A stretch of DNA of 64,000 nt from Maribacter litopenaei (GTDB lineage Bacteria; Bacteroidota; Bacteroidia; Flavobacteriales; Flavobacteriaceae). Every line of letters begins with the position of its first letter. Within the stretch, counting starts at the first letter, position 1. Both the position numbers and the translations under genes were made by a program. The notes under the pieces are model-generated. The model was not told the origin of the DNA and did no database searches. It was given only the letters and a program-made list of their open reading frames with translations. The stretch covers positions 310,001 to 374,000 of the forward strand of contig NZ_CP104205.1 in the NCBI RefSeq assembly GCF_025244665.1, given 5' to 3'. This document shows, piece by piece, positions 28,004-36,861 of this stretch.

Positions 28004-29839
28004 TCATTCGAGCCTAATCTTATATTTTTTAACGCTGATACCCATAAATACTAAAGTCATAGCAAATAAAATCAATGTTTCCTTTAATAGAAAGCCAATA
28101 CCAACCCCTTTGAGCATATTACCTTTAACAATAATGATAAACCACTTGGCGGGAATAATGTTGCTAATACCTTGTAATGGCAAGGGCATACTGCTGACAG
28201 GGAAAATAAATCCGGATAGCAATATGGTGGGCAGCATTAAACCCATAAGGGAAATCATCATCGCGGTTTGTTGGGTTGCCGAAATGGTTGAAATTAAAAT
28301 ACCCAACGCCAATGATGTAATTATAAACAAGATGCTTTCAAACCCTAACAAAAACAAACTGCCCTTTACGGGAACATTAAAAATAAATATACTCAACAGC
28401 ACTATGACAATGGCATTGATAACCGATAAAAAAATGTAAGGAAACACTTTGCCAATAATCACCTGAAAGGGTTTTAAGGGTGACACTAATAAAATTTCCA
28501 TGGTGCCTTGCTCCTTTTCGCGGGTGATGGATATAGAGGTCATCATTGCGGACACCAACATCAAAATAACCGTCATTACACCGGGAACAAACATATACAC
28601 ACTTTTAAGTTCTGCGTTATACACCATACGGATCTGCGGTACAATCTGGTAATCAATAGTCACTTCGTTGTTTAACTCCTGTTGGTAATTTTTAAGGATG
28701 GACGAGATGTAATTACTGATGGTATTTGCCATATTGGGGTCGGTGGCATCGGTCAATATTTGTACGGTTGCTTGCTTTTCTTTAATGAGGTGACGCCCAA
28801 AATTATTTTCAAACTGAAGTACGGCTTTTACCTTTCCTTTTTTGAATATGGATTCTATGGACGACTCTTGTTGAATGATATCTACAATACTAAAATGCCT
28901 TGAAGCAGCAATTTTATTGATGATTTCTTTGGAAGTAACATCATTGGACTGGTCTAAAAGAGCGATATCCACATTGTTGATTTCATTGGTAATTGCAAAA
29001 CCGAACAAAAGGATTTGGGCAATAGGCATCCCGAACAAAATAAACAGTGAACGCCTATCACGGAAAATATGATAAAATTCTTTCCTTACAAAACCTACAA
29101 ATCGTTTCATCCTCTCGGCAAGTTTTAAAAACACATCGTTCATTGTATCTGTTTCATAATGTTCTTTTAACTTTTTGGGTGTGTCCAGGGCTTCGATTTT
29201 TCCATTTACCATTATAGATACACGGTCGCAATATTCCGCTTCGTCCATATAATGGGTAGTTACGAATATGGTAGTGCCATTGTGGGCAGCTTTGTAAATG
29301 AGTTCCCAAAATTGTCGTCTCGTAATGGGGTCAACGCCACCGGTAGGTTCATCTAAAAACACAATTTTGGGTTCGTGCAATAAGGACACCGAAAATGCCA
29401 GCTTCTGTTTCCAGCCCAAAGGCAAGGAGGCCACCAAACTATTGGTTACTTCTTGAAGTCCTAATTCTTCAACCATTTCGCAACGTTTTTGGTCTATTTG
29501 TTTTTTGGACAAGCCGTAAATACCACCAAAAAATGTAATGTTTTCTTTTACCGTGAGGTCATCGTACAAGGCGAATTTTTGACTCATATAGCCAATGTTT
29601 TTTTTGATGGATTCGGTTTGTTTGTAAACATCAAATCCAGCTACTGTGGCTTTGCCCGAAGAAGGGTACGAAATTCCAATAAGCATTTTCATTGCAGTAG
29701 TTTTTCCGGCACCATTGGCACCGAGAAATCCAAAAATCTCCCCAGCTTTTACGTGGAAACTTATTTGGTTTACCGCTGCAAAATCACCAAATAGTTTGGA
29801 TAGATTATCGACTTCTATAACGTTTTGTGCTTTCATCAT
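28004..29839 (-). CDS. ABC transporter: ATPase fused to ABC-2 permease
   Basis: One 611-residue frame holds two usually separate subunits. Residues ~1-245 are an ATPase: Walker A GANGAGKTTAMKML, signature-like LPLGWKQKLAFSVSLL (weakly matching LSGGQ), Walker B KIVFLDEPTGGVDP and the switch His in TTHYMD. From ~246 (MKRFVGFVRKEFYHIFRDRR) a permease follows, with periplasmic domain and helices, loop SITREKEQGTMEILLVSPLK and LLSGFIFPVSSMPLPLQGI. The joint AER-MKRF looks like a former stop/start overlap, so fusion could be genuine or produced by a lost base; the frame is otherwise clean. It overlaps the preceding ATPase gene by 4 bases and pairs with the other permease downstream. Confidence 0.85.
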   Translation of the reverse strand: MMKAQNVIEVDNLSKLFGDFAAVNQISFHVKAGEIFGFLGANGAGKTTAMKMLIGISYPSSGKATVAGFDVYKQTESIKKNIGYMSQKFALYDDLTVKENITFFGGIYGLSKKQIDQKRCEMVEELGLQEVTNSLVASLPLGWKQKLAFSVSLLHEPKIVFLDEPTGGVDPITRRQFWELIYKAAHNGTTIFVTTHYMDEAEYCDRVSIMVNGKIEALDTPKKLKEHYETDTMNDVFLKLAERMKRFVGFVRKEFYHIFRDRRSLFILFGMPIAQILLFGFAITNEINNVDIALLDQSNDVTSKEIINKIAASRHFSIVDIIQQESSIESIFKKGKVKAVLQFENNFGRHLIKEKQATVQILTDATDPNMANTISNYISSILKNYQQELNNEVTIDYQIVPQIRMVYNAELKSVYMFVPGVMTVILMLVSAMMTSISITREKEQGTMEILLVSPLKPFQVIIGKVFPYIFLSVINAIVIVLLSIFIFNVPVKGSLFLLGFESILFIITSLALGILISTISATQQTAMMISLMGLMLPTILLSGFIFPVSSMPLPLQGISNIIPAKWFIIIVKGNMLKGVGIGFLLKETLILFAMTLVFMGISVKKYKIRLE

Positions 29840-30738
29840 TTGGCTAATTCCATAAAGGTATCTTCTATGGTGGGTTGGGTACGTTCAATGTGAATATTGG
29901 TAAGTCCTTGTTGTACTAAATAGGATTTTATTTCCTCAACATTCATTGCTTCTCTCTTATCGGTATAATGCACAAATTCCCCGAAAGGGAAAACACTATA
30001 GGTATGCTCATAATGGGTTAAACTCGTAATTAAGCTGTACATATTAGAAGCACTGATATTATACAGTGGTTTTGGAAAGTGGCCAACTATAGCTTTTGGG
30101 ATATCTATTTCAAGGATTTTACCGCCTTGAATTAATGCGATGCGGTCGCATAAAGCGGCTTCGTCCATATAGGGTGTGGATACCAAAATGGTGATACCTT
30201 TTTGCCGCAAGCGTTTCAGCATTTCCCAAAATTCTTTTCTTGAAACCGGGTCAACGCCAGTTGTGGGTTCGTCTAAAAACAAGACTTTGGGTTTGTGAAT
30301 CAAGGCACAGCTCAAGGCGAGTTTTTGTTTCATTCCGCCCGAAAGTTTGCCCGCTCTTCTATTTTTAAAAGGTTCTATTTGCACATAGATGTCTTTAATT
30401 AAATCGTAGTTTTCCGCTATGGTAGTGCCAAAAATGGTGGCGAAAAAATTTAGGTTTTCCTCAACGGTTAAATCTTGATACAACGAAAAACGTCCCGGCA
30501 TATAGCCTACACTGTTTCTAATGGATTTATAATCGCTCAACACATCAAAACCTGCAACAGTTGCTTGTCCTTTATCAGCAATCAACAGTGTGGTTAAAAT
30601 CCTGAACAAGGTGGTTTTGCCGGCGCCATCGGGACCGATTAAGCCAAAGAGTTCGCCCGGTTTTACATCTAATGAAATATTGGACAAAGCCGTTACCTTA
30701 TCATAGGATTTTGATATATTCTTTACAAGGATTCCCAT
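29836..30738 (-). CDS. ABC transporter ATP-binding protein
   Basis: A 300-residue ATPase: Walker A GPDGAGKTTLFRIL, signature KLSGGMKQKLALSCAL, Walker B KVLFLDEPTTGVDP and H-loop-like STPYMDEAAL, where the usual His is replaced by Pro. The C-terminal tail (~215-300) is the regulatory extension seen in drug-export ATPases. With the downstream ATPase-permease fusion it supplies the two nucleotide sites of a heteromeric exporter like YbhF, which in enterobacteria is a single protein carrying both ATPase domains. The order in the operon is adaptor, cupin protein, then this gene. Confidence 0.88.
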   Translation of the reverse strand: MGILVKNISKSYDKVTALSNISLDVKPGELFGLIGPDGAGKTTLFRILTTLLIADKGQATVAGFDVLSDYKSIRNSVGYMPGRFSLYQDLTVEENLNFFATIFGTTIAENYDLIKDIYVQIEPFKNRRAGKLSGGMKQKLALSCALIHKPKVLFLDEPTTGVDPVSRKEFWEMLKRLRQKGITILVSTPYMDEAALCDRIALIQGGKILEIDIPKAIVGHFPKPLYNISASNMYSLITSLTHYEHTYSVFPFGEFVHYTDKREAMNVEEIKSYLVQQGLTNIHIERTQPTIEDTFMELAK

Positions 30739-31101
30739 TTATTTTATCAATAAAAAATGACTCTTTTTTAGCGCATCAACTTGGTGTTTTACATTGGCTT
30801 CAATAAAGACATAATCGCCTGCTTGTAAAGTTTCTTTAGTGCCATTTTCATCAGAATAAACGGCTTTACCGCTCACGCATACCAAGAATGCCGGTACTTT
30901 GGAAACGTGTTCTTTTAGGCTTTTGTTTTTTTCAATTTGAAGCGAGATTACTTTCTCGTCCGTAGGTTCAAACAAAAGTTGGGTTTGTACGTCTTTTTCT
31001 TGGGTGTGCAAGGTCTTCAAGTTCATCGTAGGGCTATTTTTTACGGTACCGCAACTCCATAAAGTGGCGATTGTTAATGTTATTAATGCTAGTTTTTTCA
31101 T
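30739..31101 (-). CDS. Cupin-domain lipoprotein
   Basis: Start chosen at MKKLALITLTIATLWSC, a lipoprotein leader with lipobox TLWSC; the longer frame to 31134 adds an unlikely charged leader. The mature part is a single small cupin barrel: ISLQIEKNKSLKEHVSKVPA holds the first His, and VSGKAVYSDENG, ETLQAGDYVFIEANVKHQV the second. The metal set is incomplete-looking (HVS rather than HxH), so it may bind a ligand without catalysis. It sits inside the export operon directly before the ATPase gene and after the HlyD gene, on the periplasmic face. Confidence 0.75.
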   Translation of the reverse strand: MKKLALITLTIATLWSCGTVKNSPTMNLKTLHTQEKDVQTQLLFEPTDEKVISLQIEKNKSLKEHVSKVPAFLVCVSGKAVYSDENGTKETLQAGDYVFIEANVKHQVDALKKSHFLLIK

Positions 31102-31112
31102 GGATTCTATAT

Positions 31113-32009
31113 TTAGTTTTTTGAGTTTAACCACATTTCTGCAGGCATTCCTATTTTTAGGCTACCGTCATTTTTTACCTGTATTTTTACGGCATAGACA
31201 AGGGCAACGCGTTCTTCTTTGGTTTGAATGATTTTTGGTGTGAATTCAGCTTGCGAAGCTATCCAGCTAATAATGCCGTCGTACGATTTCACCCCCTCTT
31301 GATCATCGATTTTTACGGTTACGGTTTGGCCAATGGCAATAGATGCCAATTGGGTTTCGCTTACATAGACCCGCAAATCCATTGTTGATAAATCTGCAAT
31401 TTTATAGAGCGGTTTGCCAAAACTTACAATTTCGTTAGGTTCGGCATATTTGGTCAACACTGTTCCGTTTACAGGGTTTACGATCTTGCTTTTTTGAATT
31501 TGGTCGTCTATTTGTAGCAGTTGTATATCAATACCTTTAAGCTCGTTTACCACCGGAGCGTTTTGAATTTCAACACTACGGATGCTGTTTTTTAAAACGG
31601 CGATTTCGCCATTAACATCATCCAATTGTTTTTGCGTTCCGGCGTTGTCTTTAATGAGATTTTCAGTTCTTACCTTATTAGTGTTGGCGGTTCTTAATTT
31701 TGCTTGTAACACATTAATCTGCGACAATACACCTTTAGATTTTGAGGTAATGACCTCTTTTTGTACCAAAAGCTGTTCTTTTTTTAAGTGAAGCGGAATG
31801 GTATCTATAGTACCTATTCGTTTATATTGTTCAATGACCGTACCTTCATCAATGTTAAAAGCTATGAGTTTTCCAGTGTTTTCGGCAGAAATGGTTATTT
31901 CGGTAGCTTCGAAGTTTCCGTAACCATCTGCTTTGTCTCCATTGTCGTTACACGCGATCAGTAGTGTTACAGCGGTGGGTATAAGTAGTATTATTGGTAT
32001 ATTTTTCAT
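31113..32009 (-). CDS. HlyD-type periplasmic adaptor lipoprotein
   Basis: A 298-residue membrane fusion protein: lipobox TLLIAC, lipoyl half-motifs ENTGKLIAFNIDEGTVIEQY and IVNPVNGTVLTKYAEPNEIV, a coiled hairpin (LRTANTNKVRTENLIKDNAG to VVNELKGIDIQLLQIDDQI) and a beta-barrel (VYVSETQLASIAIGQTVTVK). It resembles YbhG-type adaptors that couple ABC-2 exporters to a TolC channel. Gene order (TolC directly before it, ATPases after) supports assembly into one export complex. Confidence 0.88.
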   Translation of the reverse strand: MKNIPIILLIPTAVTLLIACNDNGDKADGYGNFEATEITISAENTGKLIAFNIDEGTVIEQYKRIGTIDTIPLHLKKEQLLVQKEVITSKSKGVLSQINVLQAKLRTANTNKVRTENLIKDNAGTQKQLDDVNGEIAVLKNSIRSVEIQNAPVVNELKGIDIQLLQIDDQIQKSKIVNPVNGTVLTKYAEPNEIVSFGKPLYKIADLSTMDLRVYVSETQLASIAIGQTVTVKIDDQEGVKSYDGIISWIASQAEFTPKIIQTKEERVALVYAVKIQVKNDGSLKIGMPAEMWLNSKN

Positions 32010-32016
32010 GGTTTTT

Positions 32017-33270
32017 CTAGTTTAAATCGCCCTTTAAGGTGTTGTAATTGGCTTTAGCCAGTTCCAGTTGGGTTTTATGTTGGTTAAATTGATTTTCAGC
32101 TTCGAAAAGCTTGGTAAGTTCAATAATGTATTGAGATGTGGTAATGACACCATTTTTTAATTGTGCATCAAAAGTGCGGACAACTTCTTGCTGAAGGGAT
32201 ATTAGTTGTTGGTCGATTGCCATATTACTTTCAAGAGTTTCTATTTCTTTTTGTTGTTCATGTAAGGAGGTATTGGTGTTCAGTCTAAAAACATCTTCCT
32301 GATTGCTGATGAGTTCTTTTGAAAAGTTGAGTGCTTGCCGTTGTTTTTTATTGCCGTTCCAGTCAAACACATTCCAGTTGAGCTTCAACCCAACAATGTA
32401 GTAGGCAGAAAAATCGTTTTCTAAAAAGTTGAGTCCTGGATTGCCCAAACCGCCTGTTGCAAAGGCATTTACTGCGGGTGCTATGGCTTTGGACAAAAGA
32501 TTTTGTTGTTGTTCAATTTCTTGTTTTTTTAGGTTGAACAAGGATAATTCGGGTCGGTTTAAATCCTTAGTTTCTACAATAGAAAGAAACGGTTTTTGAA
32601 AACTGGTTTCTGTATTTAGTGTTACACCGATTAAAGTGGATAAGGATGTGATTAATTTGGATTTAGTATTGGTGGCTTCCTTGTATTGCTGTGTAATTTT
32701 TAATAATTCGGCTTCAATGACTTTATCTGATGTAGGCAGGAGAACCCCATTTTTTACACCCGATTTCACCTCGTTCAACGTGCTGTTCAATTGTTCTTTT
32801 TCGGCGTTTAACAAGAGTAGTTGGTCGTCGATTAAAAGAATAGAGAAATAGAGTTGGTTGACCCGTTGTTTCAATTGGTACAAATTGACCTCGACTTCTT
32901 GTTGTTTTCTTTGGGTACTGCTATTTTGCAACTGTTGGCTCGCCTTAATTCTTCCGCCATTGTATAGCAACTGATTGGCAGTAAGCGTTGTGCGATATTG
33001 GTCGTTGTTCAACGAGTTGATGTCCCCATTGGGGATAGGCACTTCGGTAACCTCACTTTGATAGGTCGCTTGCGCATCGAGGTTGAACTGAGGCAATGTT
33101 TTTGAGGTGATTGCCGAAAGTTCAGCAGTGTTTTGTTGTTCTAAAATTGCGCCTTGCTTTGCCAACGGATAATTGGCTTTTAAACCCTCGTAACAGGCAT
33201 CTAAACTGATGCTGTTTTGGGTATGGCCAACAATTGTTGAAAAGAAAAATACTATCAATAAAAATCTCAT
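32017..33270 (-). CDS. TolC-family outer-membrane channel
   Basis: A 417-residue TolC-like protein with signal peptide (FLLIVFFFSTIVGHTQ). Two OEP repeats are visible: LDACYEGLKANYPLAKQGAI with LNLDAQATYQSE-like first-repeat strands and GTKLNWNVFDWNGNKKQR in the second, joined by long helices (QLKQRVNQLYFSILLIDDQL, EIEQQQNLLSKAIAPAVNAF). It ends LELAKANYNTLKGDLN. It is second in the operon, 4 bp after tetR, and gives the ABC system its exit across the outer membrane. Confidence 0.88.
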   Translation of the reverse strand: MRFLLIVFFFSTIVGHTQNSISLDACYEGLKANYPLAKQGAILEQQNTAELSAITSKTLPQFNLDAQATYQSEVTEVPIPNGDINSLNNDQYRTTLTANQLLYNGGRIKASQQLQNSSTQRKQQEVEVNLYQLKQRVNQLYFSILLIDDQLLLLNAEKEQLNSTLNEVKSGVKNGVLLPTSDKVIEAELLKITQQYKEATNTKSKLITSLSTLIGVTLNTETSFQKPFLSIVETKDLNRPELSLFNLKKQEIEQQQNLLSKAIAPAVNAFATGGLGNPGLNFLENDFSAYYIVGLKLNWNVFDWNGNKKQRQALNFSKELISNQEDVFRLNTNTSLHEQQKEIETLESNMAIDQQLISLQQEVVRTFDAQLKNGVITTSQYIIELTKLFEAENQFNQHKTQLELAKANYNTLKGDLN

Positions 33271-33274
33271 TTGC

Positions 33275-33886
33275 TTATTTTTTTATAGCATTGATAATAA
33301 AATCTGAAACTGCCGTTTTTCGGTCTTCCAACATCGCTTTGTAAGCATTGTCATCTACATTTGTAAAAGCTTTGATTAATGGAGAAGCCACAAACGGAAA
33401 GACGTTTAAGGACAAAATATTGATAAACAACTGCTCTGCATTCACCGAAACAATAGTTCCCTTTTCAACTTCCTGTTCCACTTGCATTTTAAATTTTGAA
33501 ATGTTTGGAAATGCCACGTTGTTTTTAATACTTTCAATAAACTTTGGGTTTCTGTTGAGCTCTTGAATGATGAAGTTGGGCAAATACGGATGCTTCATCA
33601 TAAAACTGATATAATTTTGTGTAAAGCTTCTTATTTTATCTTCTAAAGCAGAATCGTCATTCAAAATAGCATTGAGTTGAGGCGCCAATAAGGCAAAGGC
33701 TTTATTAAACACCGCTTCAAAAAGCAACTGTTTGCTTCTGTAGTAATAATGTAACATTGCCTTGTTTATCCTTGCCTCATCAGCAATTTCCTGCATACGG
33801 GCGCCATCCATTCCTTTAGCCTGAAAAACCTGTTGTGCCGCGATCAATATCTTCTCCTCGGTTTGATTGTCCTTATGCTTTGTCAT
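33275..33886 (-). CDS. TetR-family repressor of the export operon
   Basis: A 203-residue TetR protein: HTH at the N-terminus (EKILIAAQQVFQAKGMDGAR MQEIADEA, followed by the recognition-helix line INKAMLHYYYRSKQLLFEAV). The C-terminal ligand domain ends PLIKAFTNVDDNAYKAML. It is the first gene of the operon and a perfect inverted repeat lies upstream, so autoregulated repression relieved by a toxic ligand is the likely mode (inference from family and layout). Confidence 0.9.
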   Translation of the reverse strand: MTKHKDNQTEEKILIAAQQVFQAKGMDGARMQEIADEARINKAMLHYYYRSKQLLFEAVFNKAFALLAPQLNAILNDDSALEDKIRSFTQNYISFMMKHPYLPNFIIQELNRNPKFIESIKNNVAFPNISKFKMQVEQEVEKGTIVSVNAEQLFINILSLNVFPFVASPLIKAFTNVDDNAYKAMLEDRKTAVSDFIINAIKK

Positions 33887-33912
33887 CTTAGATTATTTAT
33901 CAACCAATTAGT

Positions 33913-33928
33913 TTAACCATTCGGTTAA
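33913..33928 (-). promoter_or_regulatory. TetR operator candidate
   Basis: Inverted repeat TTAACC-ATTC-GGTTAA centred about 34 bp upstream of the tetR start, of the size and placement usual for TetR-family operators. Confidence 0.65.
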
Positions 33929-34150
33929 CAAATGTACAAAAATAATTTTATTGATAGAATCTCATTGAAAAAGTTTTGCTGAATACAATACATGGGGCCA
34001 TGAAACATAAAAATATAACAATTCGTATGTACGCTTTCATTCCACATTTTAATCTTTCAGAGGTTCTATTAAGAAGGGCTGTATGTAACTTAGCTTGTAT
34101 TTACCATAAACATAAATTGCTCCCCAAGTGTTGAGAAGTAATAAAAGATA

Positions 34151-34179
34151 TTTTTATCCTTTATTTCTGATATTTGTCA
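34151..34179 (+). promoter_or_regulatory. CRP/FNR-like site upstream of the copper-uptake genes
   Basis: TTTTTATCC (34151-34159) followed eight bases later by TGA-N6-TCA (34168-34179). The same two-part motif is found at 38313-38339 before the cytochrome/nosZ operon, so both nos transcription units seem to share a regulator. TGA-N6-TCA is the CRP/FNR-family plan. Confidence 0.45.
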
Positions 34180-34278
34180 TATTCTTTAGGGAGACGCCTT
34201 CATAGATTTGTACTTATTAAACGGTAATCTCCATTTTTTATGGGATATACCGGCTACTTTTGCAAATCGAATTAGATA

Positions 34279-34656
34279 ATGAAACAAGTCGCTATACTTT
34301 GTGTCTCCCTGGCCATGTTGGTCAAGCCCCTATGTCCCATAGTGGAGTACATTGTTAATTACGACTATATCGTAAACGTTCTGTGCGAAAACAAAGATCG
34401 TCCAGAGTTACAGTGCGACGGAAAGTGTTACTTAGCCAAACAGTTGGCCAAGGAGACCAAGAATAGCGAGGATAATCCCTTTGGGGAAAAGCGCTCCAAG
34501 TTGGAGAGTATACACTTGGTCTTTTTTGAAGTCTTGGCCCCAATAGATTTGACTTTTACGGTTTTTGATAAAAAACGGAACAACTTCCCAAGGGTTACTG
34601 GGTTAATTTCTTCACTTCTTTTTTCCGATTTCGGGAAACCCCCGGAACTGTCCTAA
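34279..34656 (+). CDS. Small secreted Cys-containing protein upstream of the copper receptor
   Basis: A 125-residue protein with an N-terminal hydrophobic segment (AILCVSLAMLVKPLCPIVEY) that acts as signal or anchor, then VNVLCENKDRPELQCDGKCY with three Cys residues (C..QCDGKC). This CDGKC-YL pattern recurs in flavobacterial small proteins next to copper-type TonB receptors (established only as an association I recall, not a tested role). The closely spaced Cys residues could bind copper. It is 66 bp upstream of the receptor gene on the same strand, so the two are probably co-transcribed from the site at 34,151-34,179. Confidence 0.6.
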   Translation: MKQVAILCVSLAMLVKPLCPIVEYIVNYDYIVNVLCENKDRPELQCDGKCYLAKQLAKETKNSEDNPFGEKRSKLESIHLVFFEVLAPIDLTFTVFDKKRNNFPRVTGLISSLLFSDFGKPPELS

Positions 34657-34722
34657 ATACAGTATCCATTTGATTTTTGTGTTTGCGTCCACGGTCATGT
34701 GAAGACGTAAAGCACCCCCTGT

Positions 34723-36816
34723 ATGGGTAAACTTAAAAACATTACTATGTATTATTTCTTTAAAATGTTGGTGTTTTGGGTATTAAAAGGCCCAAAAAAA
34801 ACTATAAACATGGCCTTATTGGCACTTTGTTGTCTAAGTTTTCATGGGAAAGGTATTGGACAGGAAGTCCCCGTTCCTATAGATCAGGATTCCATCTTAC
34901 CGATCAACCTCGCGGAGGTTATTGTAATCGCACCCATTTATAAGGATATGGAACATCGTACATACCAAAAATCTCTTGCTACCCTAGATGGATATTTGGA
35001 GTCTTCCCAAAAAGTTTCCATGATAAAAAGAGGGGCCTATGCCTGGGAACCCATGATCAATGATATGGCTTCGGAACGTTTGTCTGTCACCATAGACGGT
35101 ATGCGAATTTTTGGGGCCTGTACCGATCGTATGGATCCCGTTACCTCGTATGTGGATGTTTCAAACCTATCAAATGTACATATTGCCAGTGGCCAACAAG
35201 GTGCCAAGATGGGCAACGCCATTGGTGGGGCACTGGATATGCGCCTGGAAAAAAGTGGATTTGTTCAAACGGATTGGAAAAGTGCCGTTGAGACCGGTTT
35301 TGAAAGCAATAATAATGCAAGTATCTATGGATACGAGCTTAATTATGCTTCGGATAGTTTCTATATTGATTCGGATATCATTTATAGGGATGCAAACAAT
35401 TACATTTCGGGCGACGGGCAAGAGGTGGCATATTCCCAGTTTACCAAATACAATGTCTCCGTGAACACTGGGGTAAAATTCTCCGAGAGCCAAAAACTCC
35501 TCGCAAGTTTTATTTTTGATGAGGCGAAGGACGTAGGATACCCCGCCTTACCCATGGATGTCTCCTTGGCTAGGGCCTTTATTAGTTCCCTAAGTTGGGT
35601 GCAGGATACGTTTTTAGGCAATCTTTATGAGTGGGAAACAAAAATATACGCCAATTCAATTTCCCATGTTATGGATGACAGCCAACGACCAAATGTTCCC
35701 ATCCGTATGGATATGCCTGGATGGAGCGACACCTATGGTTTTTATTCGCAGGCAAGATTACAGAGCCGTGGGCACAAATGGCTTTTTAAGTGGGACGGAT
35801 TTTACAACAAGTCCTTGGCCGAAATGACGATGTATCCCAATAATCCCAACGAGGCCTCCATGTTCATGCTTACATGGCCCGATGTTCGAACGCTCAACAC
35901 CGGACTATTTGCAGAAAACACCATGGCCTTTGAAAATAGTGTATTAACGATTGCCGGTAGAATTTCCGCACAGGGTACCAATGTCGCCAATGAGTTTGGT
36001 CGAAACAGCTTACGCATTTTTTATCCCTCTATGGAACAAATACAGGCCCGTTTTCTAAAAAGTCTGTCCACTGAATATCGGTATAATTTTAAGAATGTTG
36101 AACTTGTGAATGGCGTTTCCTATGGCGATAGGGCACCTTCGGTCTCGGAGGCATTTGGTTTCTATCTGTTCAACAGTTTTGACAACCACGATTATATTGG
36201 CGACCCTAACCTTAAAAACGAAGGCGCTTTGGAGTTGACTTCCAAAATCTCACTTCCTTTCAAAAGTGGAAAAATTGGCGCAGAGGGCAACTTTTTTCAT
36301 ACACTAAACTATATTCTTGGGGAAATAGACCCCACCCTCAGCACTATGACTATAGGGGCTGACGGGGTAAAAATCTATAGGAACCTGGAGTACGCTAACT
36401 TGTACAACGTAAGCCTAAATGGAGTCCGGGATATGAGCAAAAACCTTAAATATAATGGCTTGGTAAGTTACCACCGGGGTGTTGACCAAGACAGTAGGAA
36501 CCTACCTTTTATAAGTCCGCTAACCTACTCCACCAGCTTTCGATATTCCTTGCCCAAGTTCTCTGCTTCACTAAGTTTACGAGGTGCGGCGGATCAAGTG
36601 AATTTTAATTCAGAATTTGGCGAAGATCGTACTTCCGCCTACAACGTGGTATCCCTTTCCGTGGCCAAAACCTTTTTTATCAGTGATGACCGATTAGATG
36701 CACAGGTAGGCGTAGAAAATTTATTTGACACCTATTATTCCACCTATACGGACTGGAACAATATTCCAAGAATGGGCCGCAATATCTATCTGACCCTTTC
36801 ATATGCCATTAATTAA
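34723..36816 (+). CDS. TonB-dependent copper receptor, OprC/NosA-like
   Basis: A 697-residue outer-membrane receptor: signal region (MALLALCCLSFHGKGIGQ), a plug domain whose start looks TonB-box-like (NLAEVIVIAP), and a 22-strand barrel ending with a terminal aromatic-rich strand (NIYLTLSYAIN). The plug contains IFGACTDRMDPVTSYVD, a C-x3-M copper-binding element like that of Pseudomonas OprC and NosA, which load copper for nitrous oxide reductase. The extracellular loops are Met-rich (NVPIRMDMPGW, MTMYPNNPNEASMFML), which also suits Cu(I). It sits between a small Cys-rich protein and a Met/His-rich lipoprotein in the nos island, so copper delivery to NosZ is the natural role. The frame is intact. 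Confidence 0.88.
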   Translation: MGKLKNITMYYFFKMLVFWVLKGPKKTINMALLALCCLSFHGKGIGQEVPVPIDQDSILPINLAEVIVIAPIYKDMEHRTYQKSLATLDGYLESSQKVSMIKRGAYAWEPMINDMASERLSVTIDGMRIFGACTDRMDPVTSYVDVSNLSNVHIASGQQGAKMGNAIGGALDMRLEKSGFVQTDWKSAVETGFESNNNASIYGYELNYASDSFYIDSDIIYRDANNYISGDGQEVAYSQFTKYNVSVNTGVKFSESQKLLASFIFDEAKDVGYPALPMDVSLARAFISSLSWVQDTFLGNLYEWETKIYANSISHVMDDSQRPNVPIRMDMPGWSDTYGFYSQARLQSRGHKWLFKWDGFYNKSLAEMTMYPNNPNEASMFMLTWPDVRTLNTGLFAENTMAFENSVLTIAGRISAQGTNVANEFGRNSLRIFYPSMEQIQARFLKSLSTEYRYNFKNVELVNGVSYGDRAPSVSEAFGFYLFNSFDNHDYIGDPNLKNEGALELTSKISLPFKSGKIGAEGNFFHTLNYILGEIDPTLSTMTIGADGVKIYRNLEYANLYNVSLNGVRDMSKNLKYNGLVSYHRGVDQDSRNLPFISPLTYSTSFRYSLPKFSASLSLRGAADQVNFNSEFGEDRTSAYNVVSLSVAKTFFISDDRLDAQVGVENLFDTYYSTYTDWNNIPRMGRNIYLTLSYAIN

Positions 36817-36861
36817 ATAATTGTATACTTTTTTTAAATCACATTTTAAATATCAAATACT

